12,557 nt of DNA from Coriobacteriales bacterium (GTDB taxonomy: Bacteria > Actinomycetota > Coriobacteriia > Coriobacteriales > UBA8131): NCBI GenBank assembly GCA_031286975.1, contig JAITTM010000193.1, positions 1 to 12,557 of the forward strand, in the 5' to 3' direction. Below, piece by piece: positions 6,800-12,557 of the stretch (position 1 is its first letter; every line of letters begins with the position of its first letter). The notes under the pieces were generated by a model. That model made no database searches and was not told the origin of the DNA. It saw nothing but the letters and a program-made list of their open reading frames with translations. A program made the translations under genes and the position numbers.

Positions 6800-8049
6800 G
6801 CAGCGGCTTTTTTGTCCATAATCTCGGCTGCAAGGTCAACCGTGTCGAGTCTGATACCATGGCGGCAAGCCTTATTGCCGCAGGCGCTACGCAAACCTCA
6901 CTCGATGAGGCTGCTGTGGTGCTCATCAACACCTGCACGGTCACTGCTGAGGCCGACACCAAGGCGCGCAAAGCGGTGCGACAGGCACTGCGCGCGGCAG
7001 GGCAGCCGTGGGTCATCGTCACCGGTTGCGCCGCGATGATCGACCCGCAGGCGTATGCTGAGTTGGATAAGCGCGTGCTGGTCCTGCCCGATAAACCGGC
7101 GGCGACAGATCGGGCGCTTGCGCTCTGCTCGCCTCCGCAAGCAGGGCTCCCGGCCTCAAAGCCGCTACGCACGGGGGATGCCTTTCCCACACGGATGGGC
7201 ATCAAGATCCAGGACGGCTGCGATAATCGCTGCAGCTACTGTATCGTCAACAGGGCACGCGGCACCGCCAGATCTGTTGCGCTGACAGATCTGCTCGCCC
7301 AGGCACAGGCGGCCGAAAGCGGGGGAGTGCGTGAGATCGTGCTGACGGGGGTGAACCTTGGCTCCTACAGCAGTGCGGGTGTGGATCTGGTAGAGCTTTT
7401 GCAAACCCTGCTCCAGCAGACGGCAAAAACCCGCTATCGGCTCTCATCGCTGGAGCCACCCGACCTCTCTGATGCGCTCATCGCTACGATAGCCTGCTCA
7501 GAGGGGCGCCTGTGCGCCCATCTGCATCTGCCGCTGCAATCCGGCTGCGACAGCACCTTGCGCGCCATGGGTCGCCTCTATGACACGGCCTTTTTCAGCG
7601 AGCGGGTCCAGGCTCTACGCAAAGCCCTGCCCCAGGTCGCCCTCACCACCGATGTCATCGTGGGCTTTCCTGGCGAGACCACCGCCGATTTTGAACAGAG
7701 CTACGCCTTCTGTCAGCGCATCGGCTTTTCAAGGCTCCACGTCTTTCGCTACTCCAAGCGTACCGGTACCCCTGCTGCCTGTATGCCCCTGCAGGTATCG
7801 CCGGAGCTCAAGGCCGCGCGCTCGCGCCTACTGCGTGAGCTTTCCGCGCAGCTTCAGGAGCGCGATTTGCAGACGCGCGTTGGCACCCAGGAGCTCGTGA
7901 TTGTCGAGAAGCGTACACAGGGCACCTCTGAAAGCTATCTCAAGGTCGAAGTTCCGGGATCCTGTGAACCTGGCAGCCTTGTGCGGATGCAGTTTACCGG
8001 CTACCGTGCTACTCTTATCCACGGCAGCATTATCGCCCCCATCGACTGA
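6796..8049 (+). CDS. mtaB: tRNA methylthiotransferase MtaB (t6A to ms2t6A), radical SAM
   Basis: Adds a methylthio group to N6-threonylcarbamoyladenosine at tRNA position 37, which reads ANN codons. The 417 residues have the three MTTase parts. The N-terminal domain carries cluster cysteines Cys12 (NLGCKVN), Cys47 (NTCTVT) and Cys78 (TGCAA). The radical SAM core has CDNRCSYC (Cys142, 146, 149) and the TGVNLGSY and DVIVGFPGET motifs. A C-terminal TRAM RNA-binding domain covers about 360-417. The NLGCKVN start and the pairing with rsmE match the MtaB/YqeV subgroup rather than MiaB, which modifies isopentenyladenosine. Translational coupling to rsmE is suggested by the ATGA overlap. Subgroup assignment is by motif and neighbourhood. 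Confidence 0.93.
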   Translation: MSSGFFVHNLGCKVNRVESDTMAASLIAAGATQTSLDEAAVVLINTCTVTAEADTKARKAVRQALRAAGQPWVIVTGCAAMIDPQAYAELDKRVLVLPDKPAATDRALALCSPPQAGLPASKPLRTGDAFPTRMGIKIQDGCDNRCSYCIVNRARGTARSVALTDLLAQAQAAESGGVREIVLTGVNLGSYSSAGVDLVELLQTLLQQTAKTRYRLSSLEPPDLSDALIATIACSEGRLCAHLHLPLQSGCDSTLRAMGRLYDTAFFSERVQALRKALPQVALTTDVIVGFPGETTADFEQSYAFCQRIGFSRLHVFRYSKRTGTPAACMPLQVSPELKAARSRLLRELSAQLQERDLQTRVGTQELVIVEKRTQGTSESYLKVEVPGSCEPGSLVRMQFTGYRATLIHGSIIAPID

Positions 8050-8060
8050 ATGGAGCCCCT

Positions 8061-9014
8061 TTGGATTTTGCGCAGGTAGCACTCACCATTCCTGACACGC
8101 TCGACGTCGCACGTCTTGTGGGTGTCAATGACGAGATCATCCGCTCGATAGAGGAGCGTTTCGACGCCAAGATCACCTTGCGTGGCAGCAGGATAGACAT
8201 CAGCGGCGATGCCCTTGAGATACAGATGCTCACCGCGCTGTTCTCCGACATGATAAAAGTGGTTGAGGCGGGCAACGAGCTCACCTTGGACACACTCGCG
8301 CAATCCATCGACCTTATCCGCAACGGGGAGTTCGCCCCTGCCATCCTGCGCGAGGACATCCTTTTGACCTATCGCGGCAAGGCGATCCGCGCAAAAACCG
8401 GGGGTCAGAAGCGCTATGTCGATGCTATCCGCAGCAACACGGTGACCTTTGGCATCGGCCCCGCGGGTACGGGCAAGACCTATCTGGCCATGGCGATGGC
8501 GGTTGCCGCACTCAAGCGCAAAGAGGTCGGTCGTGTCATACTGACGCGACCAGTGGTCGAGGCGGGGGAGTCGCTCGGGTTTCTCCCCGGTACCTTGAAT
8601 GAGAAGATCGATCCGTATATCCGGCCACTATATGACGCCCTGTTCGATATGACGGATATGGAGCGCGGCAATCAGCTCATTGAGCAAGGCGTGATCGAGA
8701 TCGCGCCTCTGGCGTTCATGCGGGGGCGCACCCTCAACGACAGCTTCATCATCTTGGATGAGGCGCAGAACACCACGCCTGACCAGATGAAGATGTTCCT
8801 CACGCGCCTGGGTTTTGGCTCCAAGATGGTCGTTACCGGCGATGTGACGCAACTTGATCTGCCCAAACGGGTCTCGGGTCTCAAAAGTGTGCGACAGATT
8901 CTCGAGGGCGTCAAGGACATCGCGTTTGTGGATCTGACGGGCAAGGATGTGGTGCGCCATTCGCTGGTGCAGCGCATCGTGGCCGCATATGACGTATACG
9001 AGCAACGGGGGTAG
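8061..9014 (+). CDS. phoH: PhoH-like P-loop ATPase
   Basis: Cytosolic ATPase of the PhoH family. The exact role is unsettled; genome neighbourhood with ybeY and era suggests RNA or ribosome metabolism, and the C-terminal fold is helicase-like. The 317 residues have an N-terminal KH-like region (about 10-70), Walker A GPAGTGKT (133-140), the TRPVVEAGESLGFLPG segment, Walker B IILDEAQN (229-236) and VVTGDVTQLDLP (257-268). The start is TTG at 8061, supported by GGAG at 8052-8055 with a five-base spacer. The ATG at 8050 is out of frame. It follows mtaB by 11 bases. The arrangement phoH-ybeY-dgkA-era-recO is a conserved cluster in many Gram-positive bacteria. Confidence 0.95.
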   Translation: MDFAQVALTIPDTLDVARLVGVNDEIIRSIEERFDAKITLRGSRIDISGDALEIQMLTALFSDMIKVVEAGNELTLDTLAQSIDLIRNGEFAPAILREDILLTYRGKAIRAKTGGQKRYVDAIRSNTVTFGIGPAGTGKTYLAMAMAVAALKRKEVGRVILTRPVVEAGESLGFLPGTLNEKIDPYIRPLYDALFDMTDMERGNQLIEQGVIEIAPLAFMRGRTLNDSFIILDEAQNTTPDQMKMFLTRLGFGSKMVVTGDVTQLDLPKRVSGLKSVRQILEGVKDIAFVDLTGKDVVRHSLVQRIVAAYDVYEQRG

Positions 9015-9021
9015 ATGCAGG

Positions 9022-9492
9022 ATGCTGATAGCCATCGATAACAGGAGCGAGCGCGACCTGCCGCTTGACCAACTGGAGGCCTTGGCTCACTTCGTGCTTG
9101 AGCACGAGAGCGCTCCCCCCAACACCGAGCTGTCGATCTCGCTGGTAACCAAGGATGAGATACGCGAGCTCAATCGGGTCTATCGCGCCAAGGACGCGGC
9201 AACCGATGTGCTGTCGTTTGAATGCGACAGCGCCTATGAGCACGCGCTGGGCCCCGCGCTTGAGACGCTTCTGCTCGGCGATGTGATTATCGCGCCCGAG
9301 GTCGCCGATGAGCACGCACGGGATTTCAACTCCAACTTCGCGGCCGAGATGGACCTCATCCTCGTGCACGGTATCCTGCACCTGTTAGGCTACGACCATG
9401 ACCAAAACGATGAGGCGGAGGCCATGGAGTCCCGTGAGAGCGCCTTGCTTGCCCTGTGGAGCAAGACCCCGCACAGTCAGGAGCCGCAGTGA
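9022..9492 (+). CDS. ybeY: Endoribonuclease YbeY / rRNA maturation factor
   Basis: Zinc-dependent single-strand endoribonuclease involved in 16S rRNA 3'-end maturation and ribosome quality control. The 156 residues are typical. The catalytic zinc motif HGILHLLGYDH has His116, His120 and His126, and the upstream TDVLSFE (61-67) and LGDVIIAPEVA (85-95) are family strands. The frame is open upstream into phoH, but MLIAIDN at 9022 matches where YbeY proteins begin. A GGGGGT at 9007-9012 is a plausible ribosome-binding site nine bases upstream. The gap to phoH is seven bases, and the stop overlaps the GTG of dgkA. Confidence 0.94.
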   Translation: MLIAIDNRSERDLPLDQLEALAHFVLEHESAPPNTELSISLVTKDEIRELNRVYRAKDAATDVLSFECDSAYEHALGPALETLLLGDVIIAPEVADEHARDFNSNFAAEMDLILVHGILHLLGYDHDQNDEAEAMESRESALLALWSKTPHSQEPQ

Positions 9493-9893
9493 GCGCAAGC
9501 AAAAAGAGCCGGCAGGCACCCGAGCATACGCATCGCTCGAATATGGCGCAAACCTTCAAGTACGCCTTTGCAGGCATAGGCTACACCATCCGTTCGCAGC
9601 GCAACATGAAGGTGCATCTGGCCATTGCCGCGCTTGCCCTGTTTGCCTCAGCCTTCCTGCAGCTCACGGTGTTCGAGTGGGCGGTTATCATCATCCTTAT
9701 CGGACTCGTCTTCACCGGCGAGATGCTCAATACTGCCATCGAGGCCATCGTCGACCTGCTTTCTCCCGAGTTCCATCCGCTGGCAAAGGTCGCAAAGGAC
9801 GTAGGAGCTGGCATGGTCTTGATACTGGCCATCGTCTCCGTTATAAGCGGAGTCCTGATCTACGGCTCCGCATTGCTGCGATTGGTGGGCTAG
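9489..9893 (+). CDS. dgkA: Diacylglycerol/undecaprenol kinase family membrane protein
   Basis: Small integral-membrane lipid kinase. Gram-positive members act mainly as undecaprenol kinases that recycle the cell-wall lipid carrier; DgkA in Gram-negatives uses diacylglycerol. From the GTG at 9489 there are 134 residues, with AGGAG at 9479-9483 five bases upstream and a GTGA overlap with the ybeY stop. The family signature GEMLNTAIEAIVDL (77-90), with Glu78, Asn81, Glu85 and Asp89, is intact, as is VAKDVGAGMV (101-110). Three hydrophobic spans are visible at about 45-60, 64-76 and 106-127. A basic, hydrophilic N-terminal tail of about 20 residues is slightly longer than usual. Cdd, which follows dgkA in Bacillus, is absent. 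Substrate cannot be told from the sequence. Confidence 0.9.
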   Translation: MSASKKSRQAPEHTHRSNMAQTFKYAFAGIGYTIRSQRNMKVHLAIAALALFASAFLQLTVFEWAVIIILIGLVFTGEMLNTAIEAIVDLLSPEFHPLAKVAKDVGAGMVLILAIVSVISGVLIYGSALLRLVG

Positions 9894-9896
9894 GGC

Positions 9897-10817
9897 ATGA
9901 CCGGGATGGCGGAGCAGGGCGGGGGCTTCAGGAGCGGATTCGTCACCTTGGTGGGGCGCCCTAACGCGGGCAAGTCGACCCTCATCAACGCGATTGTAGG
10001 CAAGAAGATCGCCATTACCTCCAATACGCCACAGACCACGCGGCATCGCTTCAGGGCCGTGCTCGATACTGCCGCCTTCCAACTGGTGCTCGTCGATACG
10101 CCAGGCATCCACAAGCCCATCGATGCCTTGGGAGAAGAGCTCAACCACTCCGCCGTCAAGGCGCTCGAATCGGTGGATGTCGTCGCACTTCTTATCGACG
10201 TGAGCAAGCCCTTTGGCACGGGGGATGTGTGGGTTGCTGATCTGGTCAAGAACAGCCGCGCCAAAAAGGTTCTGGTCATCTCAAAGGCAGACCTCGCCCA
10301 GCCAGGGCAGATTGAGGCACAGATCGAGCGAGCGACGCAGAAGCTTATCTTCGACGATGTTGTGGTGCTCAGTGCCCTTGACGGCGTTAATATCGATGCC
10401 TTCGTGTCCACGGTGACCGCCTATCTGCCGCCAGGTCCGCGCTGGTTTCCACAGGGCACCAGCACCGACCAACCCCTCGAGGTGGTTATCGCCGAGTTCA
10501 TCCGCGAGAAGATACTGACCCACACCTTCGACGAGGTGCCCCATGCCGTGGGTGTCGCCCTGGAGGAGCTCGAATACGACCCCAAAAAGAACCTCTACTC
10601 CGCCTATGCCACCATCTATGTCGAGCGCGATTCCCAAAAAGGCATCATCATCGGTAAGGGTGGCGAGAAGATCAAGACGATCGGCACCCTGGCACGCCAG
10701 GATCTGGCGCACTTCCTGGCAGCACGCGTCTATCTCGATCTGCGGGTCAAGGTGCGCAAAGCCTGGCGCAAGGATGCCAACCAGATACGCCGCTTCGGCT
10801 ACGGAGAAGGCGCCTGA
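9897..10817 (+). CDS. era: GTPase Era, 16S rRNA-binding ribosome assembly factor
   Basis: GTPase that binds the 3' end of 16S rRNA and checks 30S assembly; partly membrane-associated. The 306 residues are the usual size. G1 GRPNAGKS (20-27), G2 region TSNTPQTTRHR (41-51) and G3 DTPG (67-70) are standard, as is the SAL at 159-161. G4 reads SKAD (129-132), with Ser in place of the usual Asn. The C-terminal KH domain has GKGGEKIKTIG (253-263) and the RVYLDLRVKV strand. The ATG at 9897 is three bases after the dgkA stop; an ATG at 9906 is possible but has no better signal. The stop overlaps recO by one base (TGATG). It lies next to ybeY and phoH, and YbeY and Era are functionally linked in 16S maturation. 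Confidence 0.96.
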   Translation: MTGMAEQGGGFRSGFVTLVGRPNAGKSTLINAIVGKKIAITSNTPQTTRHRFRAVLDTAAFQLVLVDTPGIHKPIDALGEELNHSAVKALESVDVVALLIDVSKPFGTGDVWVADLVKNSRAKKVLVISKADLAQPGQIEAQIERATQKLIFDDVVVLSALDGVNIDAFVSTVTAYLPPGPRWFPQGTSTDQPLEVVIAEFIREKILTHTFDEVPHAVGVALEELEYDPKKNLYSAYATIYVERDSQKGIIIGKGGEKIKTIGTLARQDLAHFLAARVYLDLRVKVRKAWRKDANQIRRFGYGEGA

Positions 10818-11590
10818 TGGCATCGTATCCGGCTGAGGTGCTGGTGCTCAAGAAGACAAAGCTCGGCGAGACCGACCTTATCCTCACCTTGCTCTCGCGC
10901 GAGGGCGCGCAGATACGCGCTGTGGCAAAGGGCGCCCGCAAGCCAGGTTCGCGCCTGGCGACCCACCTTGAGCTGTATGGTGTCGCCAGCGTGTTGCTGC
11001 ACGGGGGCAAGAACCTCGATATCGTGACCGAGGCTCAGATGCTTTGCGCCAATGAGGGCTGCCGCGCGGACGTCGAACACTCTGCCGGAGCAGCCGTGCT
11101 GGTTGAACTCCTTGAGAAGGTGACACGCGACAGCGAGGTTGAGGCGCGCTTGTTTCCCCTGAGTGTCGAGGCGCTGCGCTGCCTGGGAGCCGTGCCACAC
11201 GAGGGGATACCGCTCATCGTGGCGGCCACGATTCTCAAGGTATTGGCGCAATTGGGCTACCGTCCTGCCTTGGATTCCTGCGCGAATTGCGGCAGTGCCC
11301 TCGTTTTGGAGAAGAACAGGACCGTCGCGCTCTCGATCCAGCAGGGAGGACTCCTGTGTAGCGTCTGCGCGCGGCAGGACACCAGCACCGATAGACGCAG
11401 CTTCGACACGCAACGGATCACCTGGATACAGACGCTTTTAGGCAGCCGCTATGTCGACCTCGAGCACTACGTGACCGAGGAATATGCCACCATAGGCACA
11501 GCAATGCTCGATTTCGCCCGTGACTGGATGCGAGCCCACCTGCTCCCCACGATGAGATCCCTCGATTTTCTCTACAACTTCAACCGCTAA
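10817..11590 (+). CDS. recO: DNA repair protein RecO
   Basis: Recombination mediator of the RecFOR pathway; it binds single-stranded DNA and SSB and helps load RecA at gaps. The 257 residues have an N-terminal OB fold (about 1-75) with the typical LVLKKTKLGETDLILTLLS-like opening and VAKGARKPGSR (36-46). A helical domain follows, then a four-cysteine zinc site CANC (155-158) and CSVC (181-184). The C-terminal RSLDFLYNF is typical of the family. The ATG overlaps the era stop. It is the last gene of the tightly packed run; a 125-base gap follows and I found no clear hairpin terminator. Confidence 0.95.
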   Translation: MASYPAEVLVLKKTKLGETDLILTLLSREGAQIRAVAKGARKPGSRLATHLELYGVASVLLHGGKNLDIVTEAQMLCANEGCRADVEHSAGAAVLVELLEKVTRDSEVEARLFPLSVEALRCLGAVPHEGIPLIVAATILKVLAQLGYRPALDSCANCGSALVLEKNRTVALSIQQGGLLCSVCARQDTSTDRRSFDTQRITWIQTLLGSRYVDLEHYVTEEYATIGTAMLDFARDWMRAHLLPTMRSLDFLYNFNR

Positions 11591-11612
11591 GGCGCGAGCC
11601 ACACAACGAGCA

Positions 11613-11637
11613 GCCACTGAAAACTGCCACCGAAAAC
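11613..11637 (+). repeat. Two-copy tandem repeat, period 13
   Basis: GCCACTGAAAAC (11613-11624) is followed after one base by GCCACCGAAAAC (11626-11637); 11 of 12 bases match. It lies in the gap after recO, about 80 bases before the next start codon. It could be a regulator-binding direct repeat or chance; no third copy is present nearby and no function is known to me. Confidence 0.5.
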
Positions 11638-11698
11638 AGAGCGATTCTGCCATTTTGCCCAAAAGTAATCCTCTGAGTGTATTCCCGCAGACACACAG

Positions 11699-11715
11699 TA
11701 GGGTACACTTGACGC
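11699..11715 (+). promoter_or_regulatory. Possible leaderless promoter for the membrane protein gene
   Basis: TACACT at 11704-11709 resembles an actinobacterial -10 (TANNNT) and ends six bases before the ATG at 11716, so transcription would begin at or next to the start codon. An overlapping TAGGGT (11699-11704) is a second candidate. There is no Shine-Dalgarno before this ATG, which is consistent with a leaderless message. The -35 area (around 11680-11686, TATTCCC) is weak. This is inference from spacing only. Confidence 0.35.
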
Positions 11716-12465
11716 ATGCTTGGAATTCCTACAAAAATACTGCTCCTGATCGCCGGTGCTGCCTGGCTTATTGCCGGTGCAGCGGTAACGAGCACGGGCA
11801 TCGCGGCCTCGCAGGCATCCTGGACAAACGATATGCTCATCGGCCTGCTCATCGTCTTTATGTTCTTTGCCGTGATGTTTCTCATGGTCTCGCGCAAACA
11901 CAAAAAGCGCATCCTCGGCTACACGGAGCAGCTCACCTCCATTCTCAGGTTCTTCGACGCAGGCTCCTACATCATCATGGCGGTCATGATTGGCCTGGGC
12001 GTTGCGGTGCGTCTTTCTGGTCTGGTGCCGGATCCCATCATCGCTTTCTTCTACACAGGTCTTGGAAGCGCCCTGTTGCTTTCTGCCGTATACTACCTCG
12101 TCACCTTCCTGACGGTATGGGATGGTTTTCCCTTCTCTGCGGAGAAGGACGTGCCAACTGCCGCACCTGCTTGGCTTGCCCCGCTCTGGATCGTGCTGAT
12201 CGTTGTGGCTGTGTCCGTTGAATTCTGCGGCCGACTGTTTGGGCTTGAAGGCAACCCAACGGGCATCCATCACACCTGGGCTCCAATCTTGACCTCCTGC
12301 CTCTCGGTTCTCATGCTTCTCTTTGGTTACTTCACAGCACTGCACGGCAGACAGAAGCACTTATCCTTGCGTCTGCGCAATGGAGCCCTCATCTTCACCA
12401 CCGGCCTATTGATGCTCGCAACATCCTTCATCTTCAGAATGGCAATCCCCTTGATCTTTGGTTAG
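11716..12465 (+). CDS. Seven-span integral membrane protein of unknown function
   Basis: I do not recognise a characterised function. The 249 residues contain about seven hydrophobic spans: roughly 6-28, 40-58, 84-102, 106-130, 152-172, 188-209 and 222-247. A basic loop KHKKR (61-65) lies after span 2, and FFD (79-81) and FFYTGLGSALLL (111-122) are conspicuous motifs. The first 130 residues resemble, from memory, a short four-span hypothetical protein family found in Firmicutes and Coriobacteria (start IPTKILLLIAG, motif FYTGLG). The last 100 residues, with three more spans, look like an added unit joined by a polar linker (about 136-150). The ATG at 11716 has no Shine-Dalgarno. It is set apart from recO by 125 bases and is probably its own transcript. 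A 257-residue frame on the other strand covers the same DNA, but its product is polar and low-complexity and is taken as a shadow. Confidence 0.75.
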   Translation: MLGIPTKILLLIAGAAWLIAGAAVTSTGIAASQASWTNDMLIGLLIVFMFFAVMFLMVSRKHKKRILGYTEQLTSILRFFDAGSYIIMAVMIGLGVAVRLSGLVPDPIIAFFYTGLGSALLLSAVYYLVTFLTVWDGFPFSAEKDVPTAAPAWLAPLWIVLIVVAVSVEFCGRLFGLEGNPTGIHHTWAPILTSCLSVLMLLFGYFTALHGRQKHLSLRLRNGALIFTTGLLMLATSFIFRMAIPLIFG

Positions 12466-12557
12466 TGCCCTGTAGCTATCTTGCAACACGTGGTCTGAAT
12501 GACTATCTGAGTGAGGTAGATCCGAGCGCCCTGGCATGAGCCGCCCTCTCGTCCTAT
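12466..12557. other. Unassigned tail, possible start of a next gene
   Basis: The last 92 bases contain no gene I can name, no tRNA and no clear terminator hairpin. One + strand frame from GTG 12465 to TGA 12539 has 24 codons. Its stop overlaps an ATG at 12536 (ATGA) that reads MSRPLVL to the window edge. The overlap style matches this genome, but with seven codons visible this could be chance. A - strand frame is also open from the window edge to a TAA near the end of the membrane protein gene. Confidence 0.25.

Noticed and set aside
8947..9021. Longer N-terminus for YbeY
   Set aside because: The additional 25 residues overlap phoH and have no YbeY similarity; MLIAIDN is the normal beginning.
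9456..9488. ATG at 9456 as the dgkA start
   Set aside because: It overlaps ybeY by 37 bases and lacks a ribosome site, while GTG 9489 has AGGAG five bases upstream.
9398..9964. 188-codon + strand frame over ybeY, dgkA and era
   Set aside because: Composition is basic and low in hydrophobic residues, with no motif; it crosses three recognised genes.
11591..11715. Rho-independent terminator after recO
   Set aside because: I looked for a GC stem followed by a T run and found none; only the direct repeat and an A/T-rich patch are present.
11587..12360. 257-codon - strand frame over the membrane protein gene
   Set aside because: Its product is polar, rich in His, Gly, Glu and Lys, with no domain, whereas the + strand frame gives a clean series of hydrophobic spans.

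Overview
The window is a dense, single-strand block of housekeeping genes, all on the + strand: lepA, dus, hemW, hrcA, dnaJ, rsmE, mtaB, phoH, ybeY, dgkA, era, recO, then a multi-span membrane protein gene. From about position 1800 onward the sequence looks like one genome: fairly GC-rich, with AAG, GAG and CGC/CGT codons preferred, frequent GTG/TTG starts, and stop/start overlaps. The gene order and protein style fit a gut-type member of the Coriobacteriia (Actinomycetota, Atopobium/Olsenella-like). That placement is inferred from recall of the families, not from a search.

The left edge does not match the rest. Most of lepA (66 to about 1750) and its AT-rich leader have a different codon style (AAA 22 to AAG 9, many CGG and GAA codons). 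The protein reads like a spirochaete (Treponema-type) LepA. The last 35-45 codons switch to the downstream style. The junction lies in a very conserved part of lepA, so this is either a metagenome assembly chimera or an intragenic recombinant. Claims about the left 1.75 kb should be treated separately from the rest.

Layout: (1) 1-1883, leader and hybrid lepA. (2) 1895-3996, dus and hemW with a 4-base overlap: tRNA dihydrouridine synthase and a heme chaperone. (3) 3997-4083, a regulatory gap holding a recognisable but degenerate CIRCE operator (4023-4049) plus an extra half-site. (4) 4084-11590, nine genes with gaps of at most 38 bases that look like one long operon. It starts with the heat-shock repressor gene hrcA and the chaperone gene dnaJ, continues with RNA and ribosome modification or maturation genes (rsmE, mtaB, phoH, ybeY, era), and also carries dgkA and recO. 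In Bacillus the equivalent genes lie in a dnaK operon and a separate phoH-era-recO cluster. Here they are joined, and grpE, dnaK, prmA and cdd are absent. (5) 11591-11715, a gap with a 13-base tandem repeat and a possible leaderless promoter. (6) 11716-12465, an unrecognised seven-span membrane protein. (7) 12466-12557, an unassigned tail.

I found no mobile element, CRISPR array, rRNA, tRNA or defence cassette. The points most worth checking are the hybrid lepA, an HrcA that seems to lack its inserted dimerisation domain, and the CIRCE site controlling a merged stress and ribosome-maturation operon.
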